Shown here one piece after another: positions 54,066-62,272 of a stretch of 64,000 nucleotides of DNA. The notes under the pieces were generated by a model. The model did no database searches and was not told the origin of the DNA. It was given only the letters and a program-made list of their open reading frames with translations. The stretch lies in NCBI RefSeq assembly GCF_008642355.1, contig NZ_CP029193.1:6224001-6288000 (forward strand), read 5' to 3'. The stretch is from Streptomyces venezuelae (GTDB lineage: Bacteria > Actinomycetota > Actinomycetes > Streptomycetales > Streptomycetaceae). The translations under genes were made by a program, and so were the position numbers. Positions within the stretch are counted from its first letter, which is position 1; each line of letters starts with the position of its first letter.

Positions 54066-55252
54066 TGTCCCTTCCTGCCTGGGACGACGTACAACCGCTC
54101 GCCCTCGACACCGCTCCCGTGCCCGCGTACGGCACGGGCTCGCTCGCCGACCTGCTGCCCACGCTCGTCGCCCACCAGGGCGTCGACGGCTTCGCGCCCG
54201 TCATCCCCGAACTCGCCCCGGCCGACCGGAACTGCGTCTTCCTGATCGACGGCCTCGGCTGGGAGCAGCTCAAGGCGCACCCGGCCGAGGCGCCCTTCAT
54301 GACGTCGCTGCTGCAGAGTTCGCGCGGTGGCACGGGACGGCCCGTCACCGCGGGCTTCCCCGCCACCACCGCCACCTCGCTCGCCTCCGTCGGCACGGGT
54401 CTGCCGCCCGGCGCGCACGGCCTGCCCGGCTACGCGGTCCGCGACCCCGCCACCGGCCAGCTGATGAACCAGCTGCGCTGGAACCCCTGGACCGACCCGC
54501 ACGCCTGGCAGCCGTACCCCACCGTCTTCCAGCGCGCCCACGACGCGGGCGTGCACACCGCGCAGGTCTCGTCGCCGACCTTCGAGCACACCCCGCTCAC
54601 CAAGGTCGCACTGAGCGGCGGCACCTTCCGGGGCAGGGCCTCCGGAGAGGACCGCGTGGACCTCGCCGCGAAGCAACTGGCCGCGGGCGACCGTTCCTTG
54701 GTCTACACGTACTACGCGGAAGTGGACGGCAAGGGGCACCGCTTCGGCATCGACTCCGACGCCTGGCGCGGCCAGCTCATGTACGTCGACCGGCTCGTCC
54801 AGCGCCTCGCCGAGCAGCTCCCGCCGCGCAGCGCCCTGTACGTCACCGCGGACCACGGCATGATCGACATCCCGTTCGACGACGCGTCCCGCATCGACTT
54901 CGACGAGGACTGGGAGCTGCGCGCCGGTGTCGCGCTCCTCGGCGGCGAGGGGCGCGCCCGTCACGTGTACGCGGTGCCGGGCGCCGCCAACGACGTCCTG
55001 ACGGTGTGGCGCGAGGTGCTCGGCGAGCAGTTCTGGGTTGCCGGACGTGACGAGGCGATCGCCGCCGGATGGTTCGGTCCACACATTGATCAACGTGTGT
55101 ACGACCGCATCGGTGATGTCGTCGCGGCTGCCCATGACGACGTGGCGATCATTGCTTCGGAGCGCGAGCCGAAGGAGTCCGCCCTGGTCGGTATGCACGG
55201 CTCCATGACCCCCGTCGAGCAGCTCGTCCCGCTCCTCGAAGTACGCTCCTGA
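54065..55252 (+). CDS. Alkaline phosphatase superfamily nucleotide pyrophosphatase/phosphodiesterase-like protein
   Basis: A 395-residue soluble member of the alkaline phosphatase superfamily. It has the first metal Asp in CVFLIDGLGWEQL, the nucleophile region GFPATTATSLASVGTGLPPGAHG (Thr), YYAEVDGKGHRFG, and the metal-binding VTADHGMIDIP, plus a late histidine in LVGMHGSMTPVE. Enzymes of this layout cleave phosphodiester or pyrophosphate bonds; no signal peptide is seen, so it probably acts in the cytoplasm. It is coupled to the DUF5998 gene, and thymidine kinase follows 80 bp later. Confidence 0.85.
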   Translation: MSLPAWDDVQPLALDTAPVPAYGTGSLADLLPTLVAHQGVDGFAPVIPELAPADRNCVFLIDGLGWEQLKAHPAEAPFMTSLLQSSRGGTGRPVTAGFPATTATSLASVGTGLPPGAHGLPGYAVRDPATGQLMNQLRWNPWTDPHAWQPYPTVFQRAHDAGVHTAQVSSPTFEHTPLTKVALSGGTFRGRASGEDRVDLAAKQLAAGDRSLVYTYYAEVDGKGHRFGIDSDAWRGQLMYVDRLVQRLAEQLPPRSALYVTADHGMIDIPFDDASRIDFDEDWELRAGVALLGGEGRARHVYAVPGAANDVLTVWREVLGEQFWVAGRDEAIAAGWFGPHIDQRVYDRIGDVVAAAHDDVAIIASEREPKESALVGMHGSMTPVEQLVPLLEVRS

Positions 55253-55332
55253 GGGCTCGGCCGGCCCGCATTCCCGTCGCCCGCCTCCCGTCCGCCCGCA
55301 TCGCGTCCGCCCCGAAAGGTTTTCCACTCCCC

Positions 55333-55995
55333 ATGCCCGAGCTGGTGTTCTTCTCCGGAACGATGGACTGCGGAAAGAGCACGCTGGCTCTGCAGATCGA
55401 GCACAACCGTTCCGCGCGCGGACTCCAGGGGATGATCTTCACGCGGGACGACCGCGCGGGCGAGGGCAAGCTCTCCTCCCGGCTCGGTCTCGTGACCGAC
55501 GCCATCGAGGCGGCGGACGACTTCGACTTCTACGCCCACCTCGTCGACCATCTCTCACAGGGTGGCCGGGCGGACTACGTGATCGCGGACGAGGCGCAGT
55601 TCCTGGCGCCGGACCAGATCGACCAGCTCGCCAGGGTCGTCGACGACCTCGGTCTTGACGTCTTCGCCTTCGGCATCACCACGGACTTCCGCTCCAAACT
55701 CTTCCCGGGCTCGCAGCGCCTGGTCGAGCTCGCCGACCGTGTCGAGGTGCTTCAGGTCGAGGCCCTCTGCTGGTGCGGCGCACGGGCCACGCACAACGCC
55801 CGCACCATAGGTGGCGAGATGGTCGTCGAGGGCGCCCAGGTGGTCGTCGGCGACGTCAATCAGTCGCCGGACGAGGTGGGTTACGAAGTGCTGTGCCGCC
55901 GTCACCACCGGCGCAGGACGACGGCGGCGACCGCGCGCGCGGGAGCCCTGTCGCCCGACGTGCTGCCGGTCGACACGGCCGCCGCCCGCGTCTGA
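55333..55995 (+). CDS. tdk: Thymidine kinase (type II)
   Basis: A 220-residue type II thymidine kinase. P-loop GTMDCGKST is at residues 9-17, the Walker B/lid region is DYVIADEAQFL, and the substrate region has FGITTDFRSKLFPGS. The zinc site uses CWCGARATHNA and CRRHH. It phosphorylates thymidine to dTMP in nucleoside salvage. ATG 55333 follows GAAAGG. The last 25 residues are Ala/Arg-rich and variable. Confidence 0.94.
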   Translation: MPELVFFSGTMDCGKSTLALQIEHNRSARGLQGMIFTRDDRAGEGKLSSRLGLVTDAIEAADDFDFYAHLVDHLSQGGRADYVIADEAQFLAPDQIDQLARVVDDLGLDVFAFGITTDFRSKLFPGSQRLVELADRVEVLQVEALCWCGARATHNARTIGGEMVVEGAQVVVGDVNQSPDEVGYEVLCRRHHRRRTTAATARAGALSPDVLPVDTAAARV

Positions 55996-55996
55996 C

Positions 55997-56863
55997 TCAG
56001 GCGTCAGCCCGTGAGCGTACGAGGGTGAAGGTGGCGCCCTCCGGGTCCGCGACGGTCGCCATCCGGCCGTAGGAGGCCTCCCAGGCGGGTTTGACGACGT
56101 GGCCGCCGAGCTCGACGACCCGCTCCACCGCCTCGTCCACGTCGGCGACCTCGAAGTGCGTCATCCAGTGCGGCCCCCGGTCGCGCGGCAGCGCCTGCCC
56201 GAGGCCGTGCACGGACGCGACCGCCCGACCGTCCACGTGCAGCGTCACATAGTCGAAGTCCGCCGAGACGACCGCTTCGACGGTGCAGTCGAAGACGTTC
56301 TGGTAGAACTTCACGACGCTGCTCGTCTCCAGCGTCAGGAGCTCGTTCCAGGTCGGTGTGCCGGGCCTGCCGACCACCGCGGTGCCCAGGTGCGCCGCCG
56401 CCTGCCAGAGCCCGAACACGGCGCCCATCGGGTCCGACGCGATCGCGAGGCGCCCCGCGTCGCCCGCGTCGAGGGGCCCCACGCCGACCGTGCCTCCGCA
56501 GTGGCGCACCGCCTCCGCCGTCGCGTCCGCGTCGTCCGTCGCCAGGTAGGTCGTCCAGGCGATGGGCAGATGCCGGTCGGCGGGCAGCCGGCCGATGCCC
56601 GCCACCTCGTGGCCGTCGAGCAGGGCCCGCACGTAGGGCCCGAGCTGCTCGGGGCCCGGACGGAATTCCCACCCGAAGAGTGACCCGTAGAACTCCTGGG
56701 TCGCGGGCAGGTCGCGCGTCATCAGGCTCACCCAGCAGGGCGTGCCAGGCTTGTGCCGGCCCGTCCCACCGCTGTCCTGCCGCACTTTCCCGAAGGGGTC
56801 CGACGAGCTCTGTCCCGACGAGCTCTGTTCGGGGGAGACCCCATTCGCCCGCGCCTCGGTCAT
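55997..56863 (-). CDS. VOC-family protein with two glyoxalase-like domains
   Basis: A 288-residue protein with two vicinal-oxygen-chelate repeats: PCWVSLMTRDLPATQEFYGSLFGWEF ... ASDPMGAVFGLWQ, and TPTWNELLTLETSSVVKFYQNVFDC ... VADPEGATFTLVRS. Streptomyces relatives include hydroxylases and resistance proteins, but most are uncharacterised. The metal residues are not all conserved by eye, so enzyme activity is uncertain. The first 40 residues are disordered and contain a small duplication (QSSSGQSSSD). ATG 56863 has GAGGAGAGG upstream; a GTG at 56869 abuts that site. Its stop is adjacent to the thymidine kinase stop. Confidence 0.82.
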   Translation of the reverse strand: MTEARANGVSPEQSSSGQSSSDPFGKVRQDSGGTGRHKPGTPCWVSLMTRDLPATQEFYGSLFGWEFRPGPEQLGPYVRALLDGHEVAGIGRLPADRHLPIAWTTYLATDDADATAEAVRHCGGTVGVGPLDAGDAGRLAIASDPMGAVFGLWQAAAHLGTAVVGRPGTPTWNELLTLETSSVVKFYQNVFDCTVEAVVSADFDYVTLHVDGRAVASVHGLGQALPRDRGPHWMTHFEVADVDEAVERVVELGGHVVKPAWEASYGRMATVADPEGATFTLVRSRADA

Positions 56864-57124
56864 CGTCACCCTCTCCTCGGCCGCTGTGTGTCGGCCGCTC
56901 GGTTCTCATTCGAATGTGCGTGCGGCAGCCATGCCGCGCTGTCCGGCTTCCCGCCGGTAGATGCCCGATTTCTTGCTTCTCATCCGTGAACACGTGATTG
57001 CTGAGCGATGTCCGCGCATCGACAGGGCGTGCATGTTTCCATACGCCCCGTGTTCGGCCGTGTCCGGCGGAGCAGGGTAGCCGGACCTTGGCGGCGCGAC
57101 TACCCCGTACGCAAGGATGGGGCC

Positions 57125-57952
57125 ATGAATGCCATCATCTCCGCATCCGAACTCGTCAGCGAGCTGGCGGGCGAGAATCCGCCGGTCCTGCTCGACGTCC
57201 GCTGGCACCACGAGGGCTCGCTGCGCTCCGCGTACGAGGAAGGCCACATTCCGTCGGCAGTGTTCGTCGATCTCGACGCTGACCTGGCCGGTCCGGCCGG
57301 TGCGGGCGGCCGGCACCCGCTGCCCGACGTGGACCGCTTCGGCGCCGTGATGCGGGCGGCGGGCGTCTCCCGGGACCGGGACGTCGTCGTGTACGACGGT
57401 GGCCAGAACTGGGCGGCGGCACGTCTGTGGTGGATGCTCCGCTGGACGGGTCACACGTCCGTGCGCGTGCTCGACGGCGGTCTCGGTCTGTGGACGGGTC
57501 CGCTGGAGAAGGGGGCGGGTACGGCTCCCGCCGAGGGCTCCTTCGAACCGGCGCCCAACAGCAAGGACCTGCTGGACGCGGACTCGGCCGCGGCCCTGGC
57601 CCGCTCCGGGCTGCTCCTGGACGCCCGCGCCGCCGAGCGCTATCGCGGCGAGGTCGAGCCGATCGACAACGTGGCCGGGCACATCCCGGGCGCGGTCTCG
57701 GCGCCCACTACGGAGAACGTCGCCACGGACGGCCGCTTCAAGTCCGCCGCCGAGCTGGCGGAGCGTTTCGAGAAGCTGGGCGCCGCCGAGACCGCGGAGG
57801 TCGGCGTCTACTGCGGCTCGGGCGTCTCGGGCGCCCACGAGGTGCTCGCCCTCGCCGTGGCCGGCATCCCGGCCTCGCTGTACGTCGGCTCGTGGTCGGA
57901 GTGGTCGGCCGACCCGGCGCGTCCCGTGGCGACCGGGCCGGACCCGCAGTAA
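57125..57952 (+). CDS. Rhodanese-type sulfurtransferase
   Basis: A 275-residue protein with two rhodanese domains. The N-terminal one has PPVLLDVRWHHEG and HIPSAVFVDLDADLAGPAG, and the C-terminal one has LLLDARAAERYRGEVEPID, GHIPGAVSAP and the catalytic cysteine in GVYCGSGVSGAHEVLAL. The CGSGVS loop is closer to mercaptopyruvate sulfurtransferases than to classical CRKG(V/I)T rhodaneses. It transfers sulfur to cyanide or thiols. ATG 57125; a longer frame upstream lacks similarity. A strong hairpin follows. Confidence 0.9.
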   Translation: MNAIISASELVSELAGENPPVLLDVRWHHEGSLRSAYEEGHIPSAVFVDLDADLAGPAGAGGRHPLPDVDRFGAVMRAAGVSRDRDVVVYDGGQNWAAARLWWMLRWTGHTSVRVLDGGLGLWTGPLEKGAGTAPAEGSFEPAPNSKDLLDADSAAALARSGLLLDARAAERYRGEVEPIDNVAGHIPGAVSAPTTENVATDGRFKSAAELAERFEKLGAAETAEVGVYCGSGVSGAHEVLALAVAGIPASLYVGSWSEWSADPARPVATGPDPQ

Positions 57953-57990
57953 GGCCTTACTGCTTCTCTACGGAGAAATTCATTACGAGG

Positions 57991-58020
57991 CGGGGGCCGC
58001 ACCGAACGGTGCGGCCCCCG
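57991..58020. terminator. Terminator between the sulfurtransferase and sepH
   Basis: Perfect 13-base arms CGGGGGCCGCACC and complement around loop GAAC, in the 93-bp convergent gap. It can serve both genes. Confidence 0.88.
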
Positions 58021-58045
58021 CCTTCCGGCAGCTGCTTGCCCGCGG

Positions 58046-59158
58046 CTACTCCTGCTTCTTGCGGCGCGTGCCGAAGACGATCTCGTCCCAGCTGGGGACG
58101 GCCGCGCGGCGGCCCGGACGCACGCCGTCGGCCTCGGCCTGGCGGTCCGTCGAGCCGACGAGCCGGTCGCGGTGGCTCGCCACCGAACGCGGCATGAGCA
58201 CGTCCGCGTAGGCGGCGCCGGCACCGGCTGCCGCCGGCGGCTCCTCGGCATCCGCCTCCTGCTCGGACTCCTCCGGGACGGGCGCCACGGGTGTGACGGT
58301 CGGCGGCAGTTCCGCGGTGGCCGCCGAGGGGCGCTCGGGCACCACCATGTCGCCGCGGAAGCTCGGCACCGCCTCCAGGAGGCTGGTCAGCGAGTCGCGC
58401 TCCTGCTCGGCGACCGCGGCACCCGCTCCGACCCCTTCCTCCGGCGGATCGGCCGGCGTCGCGGGGATGCTCGGTCGGTCCAGCTGACGGTCCAGGGCGC
58501 GGTCGAGCGGCCGGTCCGCGGGGCGGTCCCGCGGAAGCCGTGCGATGCGCGGCACGAACGGGAAGCTGGGCTCGGGTGCGGCGATGTCGTCCGTCTCGCC
58601 GATCAGCGAACGCGCTTCCTCGTCCACGGCCTGGACGAGCCGCCGGGGCGGGTCGTACGTCCAGCACGCGGAGTGCGGCTCGGTCGCGACGCGGTAGACG
58701 AGCAGGACCTCCCAGGTGCCGTCGTCACGGCGCCAGGAGTCCCACTGGACGGTGTCCTTGTCGGCGCCCCGGAGGAGCAGCCGTTCCTGGACGGCCTCGC
58801 CGAGCTGGGGGCCGGTGTTCTCGCCGGGGCGGCGTACGGGAGTCTTCCTGGCGCGCTCCGCCATGAAGGCGCGCTCGGCGAGCACGGGGCCTTCGAAGCG
58901 ACGGACGCGATCGACGGGGATGCCTGCCAGCTGGGCCACTTCTTCCGCGCTGGCGCCGGCACGTATCCGTGCCTGGATGTCGCGGGGGCGGAGGTGGCTC
59001 TCCACCTCGATCTCGATCTGTCCGAGTCGGGGCCTGTCGCCGCGGACGGCCGCACGCAGCCGTTCGTCGATCGGAAGCGTGTACTCCGTGCTGTCCGCAG
59101 CCTTCAGCACCAGCCGTGTGCCGTCGTTGCTGACGGCCACGACACGCAGTTCGGGCAT
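58046..59158 (-). CDS. sepH: Septation protein SepH
   Basis: A 370-residue SepH (DUF3071) protein. The conserved N-terminal domain starts MPELRVVAVSNDGTRLVLKA and contains the helix-turn-helix-like IQARIRAGASAEEVAQLAGIPVDRVRRFEGPV. The middle and C-terminal parts are Pro/Ala/Glu-rich and disordered, ending in the conserved short motif VPSWDEIVFGTRRKK. SepH binds FtsZ and supports Z-ring assembly for sporulation septation in Streptomyces. Its location between the sulfurtransferase and a membrane protein gene matches S. coelicolor as I remember it. ATG 59158 chosen. Confidence 0.93.
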   Translation of the reverse strand: MPELRVVAVSNDGTRLVLKAADSTEYTLPIDERLRAAVRGDRPRLGQIEIEVESHLRPRDIQARIRAGASAEEVAQLAGIPVDRVRRFEGPVLAERAFMAERARKTPVRRPGENTGPQLGEAVQERLLLRGADKDTVQWDSWRRDDGTWEVLLVYRVATEPHSACWTYDPPRRLVQAVDEEARSLIGETDDIAAPEPSFPFVPRIARLPRDRPADRPLDRALDRQLDRPSIPATPADPPEEGVGAGAAVAEQERDSLTSLLEAVPSFRGDMVVPERPSAATAELPPTVTPVAPVPEESEQEADAEEPPAAAGAGAAYADVLMPRSVASHRDRLVGSTDRQAEADGVRPGRRAAVPSWDEIVFGTRRKKQE

Positions 59159-59621
59159 GGGGACCTCCCGGGTGGTGCCTGCCGACGTCACGTGCGTCGC
59201 TGCTTCCGCTAGTCGAGTGTGGCCTGCCCGGGTGCAGCCTGCCACAACCTTGCCGAGTTGCCCGGCGTGTCGGGCAGGGGCCCTGGATCGCCGTTATGGC
59301 ACGGTTACCTATTCGCAACGCTAAGTGACGACTTTCGTCACCCTGTGCAGCGAGCCCCCCACCCGGCGGTCCTGCAAGGCCCCGGGCACCCTGGCGGGAG
59401 ACCGGACCCAGGGCTCGCAACAGTACTCCATTCGGGCCACGCGGGTGGACCGCCGCGCCGCCGAACTTCTCATGGGTGACGGGAGTTGGCGCCCGCCCCT
59501 GCCCTGCGCCGCCTGTGCGAGGGTGGCGCACTTCACGTAATCGCCAGAAACGGAACTAATCGCTTCGCCCATACGTCCCTGTCTCGTGCAGTCGGACGAG
59601 AAAGGCAGGCAAGGGTCGGAG
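59159..59621. other. Gap upstream of sepH and the membrane protein gene
   Basis: A 463-bp gap. It should contain the divergent promoters. A 71-codon open frame at 59325-59540 (ending PCAACARVAHFT) has no family I recognise and no good Shine-Dalgarno, so I do not call it. No clear palindrome was seen. Confidence 0.45.
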
Positions 59622-60911
59622 ATGCGTGAAAAGCCGGATTCCGGCAAGGAGTCGAAGGACCAGGGGGAGCCGGAGGAGAAGCGGCGCCTCGATCTGAGTG
59701 TGCCGCAGGTGGCGGGGAGCGCCATCGCCGCGGTCGTGGCGGCGAAGCTCGCCTCGAACCTCGGTGTCTACGGGACGATCCTCGGCGCCGGTGTCGTGAG
59801 CGCGATCGCGACCTGTGGCGGCACCGTCTTCCAGCACTTCTTCAAACGCACGGGCGAGCAGATACGCGACGTCACGGTGCAGGCCAAGCCGAAGGCGCGG
59901 CAGGTTCCCGTGACGGCTGCGACGCCCGTGCCCGAGACGTTCAGGACCTCCACCAGAACCTCCGCCTACCCGGGAGCTCTTGGCGCGACGGGGCCGGTGA
60001 CCACGACGTGGGGGAGACCGGAAGCGGCCGCCCCCGGCTCCGATGCCGACGCGACCGCGCTGCTGCCCACGGCCGGGGACGTGGATCCGGCGGCGGATCC
60101 CACCACGGTGCTGCCCGCCGCGGGAACGGACCCCACGACGGTGCCGCCGCCCGCAGGCGACGCGGACGCCACGACACTCCTGCCCGCGGCGGGAACCGGT
60201 GCCGACGCCGAGAGGACGCAGCTCCTCGGAGCGGTCGACGCCACACAGGCGTTGCCGCACGACGACGCCACGCGCGTGCTGCGCACCACGGGCCCCGGCC
60301 AGGTGCCGGCGCCGACGACCGCCTTCGAACCCGCGCTCCCGTCGCAGGAGTTCACCGAGGGCACCACGCACCGCACGCAGGTCCGCAGCTGGAAGCGGCC
60401 GTTGATCGCCGCTGCCGTCGTCTTCGGTGTCGCCATGGCGGGCATCACCACGTACGAGCTGGTGTCCGGCAAGGACCTGAGCGGCGGCGAGGGCACCACG
60501 ATCAGCAACGGCGTCTCGGGGCACAACTCCTCTCCGAGGAAGCAGTCCCCGTCCACCGACGAGCCCTCCGGGCAGCCCTCGGACGGCGGTACGTCGGGCA
60601 CGGGTGACGGCTCCCAGGAGGGCGGCGACAACGCGTCGCAGGACCCGGACGGGACCGGAGGCGACAACTCCGGCAACGGCACGGGCGACAACAACGGCAA
60701 CGGCAACGGCACCGACTCCGGTTCGAAGGACGACACCGGAAACGGCACCGGCACGGACCCGGACAAGGGCGACGGCTCCGACGCCGACTCCGGGGACCAG
60801 GGTTCGACGACGGACCCGACGCCCACGCCCAAGCCGACCCCGACGCCCACGCCCTCGAAGGGCTCGGGCACGGGTGGCGATCCCCAGCAGGGCGTAACGC
60901 CCACTCCGTAG
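59622..60911 (+). CDS. Single- or double-spanning membrane protein with disordered tails and Thr-motif array
   Basis: A 429-residue protein of unknown function. Hydrophobic segments lie at about residues 32-75 (GSAIAAVVAAKLASNLGVYGTILGAGVVS, given as landmarks) and 262-280 (PLIAAAVVFGVAMAGITTYELV). Between them is a disordered region carrying seven similar motifs such as DATALLP, DPTTVLP, DATTLLP, DATQALP and DATRVLR. The C-terminal 140 residues are Gly/Asp/Ser/Asn-rich and end with Pro-Thr repeats, probably outside the membrane. The first segment pair and FFKRTGEQIR resemble many Streptomyces membrane proteins. ATG 59622 and an in-frame GTG at 59586 are both possible starts. Confidence 0.7.
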   Translation: MREKPDSGKESKDQGEPEEKRRLDLSVPQVAGSAIAAVVAAKLASNLGVYGTILGAGVVSAIATCGGTVFQHFFKRTGEQIRDVTVQAKPKARQVPVTAATPVPETFRTSTRTSAYPGALGATGPVTTTWGRPEAAAPGSDADATALLPTAGDVDPAADPTTVLPAAGTDPTTVPPPAGDADATTLLPAAGTGADAERTQLLGAVDATQALPHDDATRVLRTTGPGQVPAPTTAFEPALPSQEFTEGTTHRTQVRSWKRPLIAAAVVFGVAMAGITTYELVSGKDLSGGEGTTISNGVSGHNSSPRKQSPSTDEPSGQPSDGGTSGTGDGSQEGGDNASQDPDGTGGDNSGNGTGDNNGNGNGTDSGSKDDTGNGTGTDPDKGDGSDADSGDQGSTTDPTPTPKPTPTPTPSKGSGTGGDPQQGVTPTP

Positions 60912-60946
60912 AGGTCACTCGGCGGAAACCACTCCGTGGAGGAGGG

Positions 60947-62272
60947 TCAGGCGCCGAGGATCCGCCGCAGATAGTCGTTGCCGAACATGCGGTCGGAGTC
61001 GAGGCGGTCGCGCAGGGCGGTGAACTCGCCGAAGCGCGGGTACTGCTTGGAGAAGTACTCCGCGTCGCGGGTGTGCACCTTGCCCCAGTGCGGCCGCCCC
61101 TCGTGCGCGGTGAAGATCCGCTCGGCGGCCGTGAAGTACGCCTGGTACGGCGTGCCCCGGTACATGTGGACGGCGATGTACGCGGTGTCCCGGCCCGACG
61201 CCGTGGAGAGCGTGATGTCGTCGGCGGGCGCCGTGCGGACCTCCACGGGGAAGCTGATCCGCAGGCGTGAGCGGTCCACCATCGTCTTCAGCTCGCGCAG
61301 GGCCGCCACGAGGGCCTCGCGCGGAACGGCGTACTCCATCTCCATGAACCGCACCCTGCGCGGGCTGGTGAAGACCTTGTAGGGGATGTCCGTGTACGTC
61401 CGCGCGGAGAGCGCCTTGCTGGAGATCTTGGCGATGCCCGGGATGGTGGCGGGGAAGGCCCGGCCCACGGAATTGACGACCTGGAAGAGGCCGTTGGAGA
61501 GCAGTTCGTCCTCCACGAAGGCGCTGACCTTGCCGGGTGGCGCCGCGGGGCCCGGGCTGCGGTTGTTGCGCTTGGTGTTGCAGTTGCCGGTGTGAGGGAA
61601 CCAGTAGAACTCGAAGTGCTCGTTCTCGGTGACGAGCGCGTTGAAGTCCTCAGTGACCTCGTCGAAAGTCATCGGCTCTTCACGGGCCGTCAGGAAAAAG
61701 ATCGGCTCGACGGCGAAGGTGATCGCGGTGATCACGCCGAGCGCGCCGAGTCCGATCCGCGCGGCGGCGAAGACGTCGGGGTTCTCGTCGGCGGAGCAGG
61801 TCAGGACCGTGCCGTCCGCGGTGACCAGTTCGAGGCCCACGATCTGCGCGGCGATCGAGGCCGAGTCGCGGCCCGTGCCGTGCGTGCCGGTGCTGACCGC
61901 TCCGGAGACGGTCTGCTCCATGATGTCGCCCATGTTCGTGAGCGACAGTCCCTCGCGGGCCAGCGCCGCGTTCAGGCGCTTCAGCGGGGTACCCGCCTCG
62001 ACGGTGACCGTGCCCGCGGCGCGGTCGACGGCACGGATGCCGGTCAGCAGATCGGGACGTATCAGGAGGCCGTCCGTGGAGGCGGTCGACGTGAAGGAGT
62101 GCCCCGTGCCGACGGCCTTCGCCCTGAGGCCGTCCTCCTTGGCGCGACGCAGGGCCGCCGCCAGTTCGTCGACCGAGGCCGGGGTGGTCTCCCTGGCCGG
62201 CCGCGCGGTGACGTTGCCCGCCCAGTTACGCCACGTCGCTGTGCTCTTCCCGCTGCCCGTGCCCGTGCTCAT
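60947..62272 (-). CDS. D-arabinono-1,4-lactone oxidase-type FAD oxidoreductase
   Basis: A 441-residue FAD-linked oxidase. The FAD_binding_4 domain covers about 18-185: RNWAGNVTARP, VGTGHSFTSTASTDG, GTPLKRLNAALAREGLSLTNMGDI and SGAVSTGTHGTGRD. The C-terminal ALO domain has FEFYWFPHTGNC and ends RPHWGKVHTRDAEYFSKQYPRFGEF with the active-site HWGK motif. Family members oxidise aldonolactones or sugar alcohols; the Streptomyces alditol oxidase is a relative, but the substrate here is not readable. Its 5-prime end overlaps the MFS gene by 47 bp, so the two are probably co-expressed. Confidence 0.87.
   Translation of the reverse strand: MSTGTGSGKSTATWRNWAGNVTARPARETTPASVDELAAALRRAKEDGLRAKAVGTGHSFTSTASTDGLLIRPDLLTGIRAVDRAAGTVTVEAGTPLKRLNAALAREGLSLTNMGDIMEQTVSGAVSTGTHGTGRDSASIAAQIVGLELVTADGTVLTCSADENPDVFAAARIGLGALGVITAITFAVEPIFFLTAREEPMTFDEVTEDFNALVTENEHFEFYWFPHTGNCNTKRNNRSPGPAAPPGKVSAFVEDELLSNGLFQVVNSVGRAFPATIPGIAKISSKALSARTYTDIPYKVFTSPRRVRFMEMEYAVPREALVAALRELKTMVDRSRLRISFPVEVRTAPADDITLSTASGRDTAYIAVHMYRGTPYQAYFTAAERIFTAHEGRPHWGKVHTRDAEYFSKQYPRFGEFTALRDRLDSDRMFGNDYLRRILGA

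Noticed and set aside
56790..56830. Direct repeat CGACGAGCTCTGT in the VOC gene as a mobile-element target duplication
   Set aside because: It is an in-frame duplication giving QSSSGQSSSD in a disordered N-terminus, with no element between the copies.
59325..59540. A 71-codon frame with CAAC near its end
   Set aside because: No family recognised, no convincing ribosome binding site, position in a divergent promoter gap.
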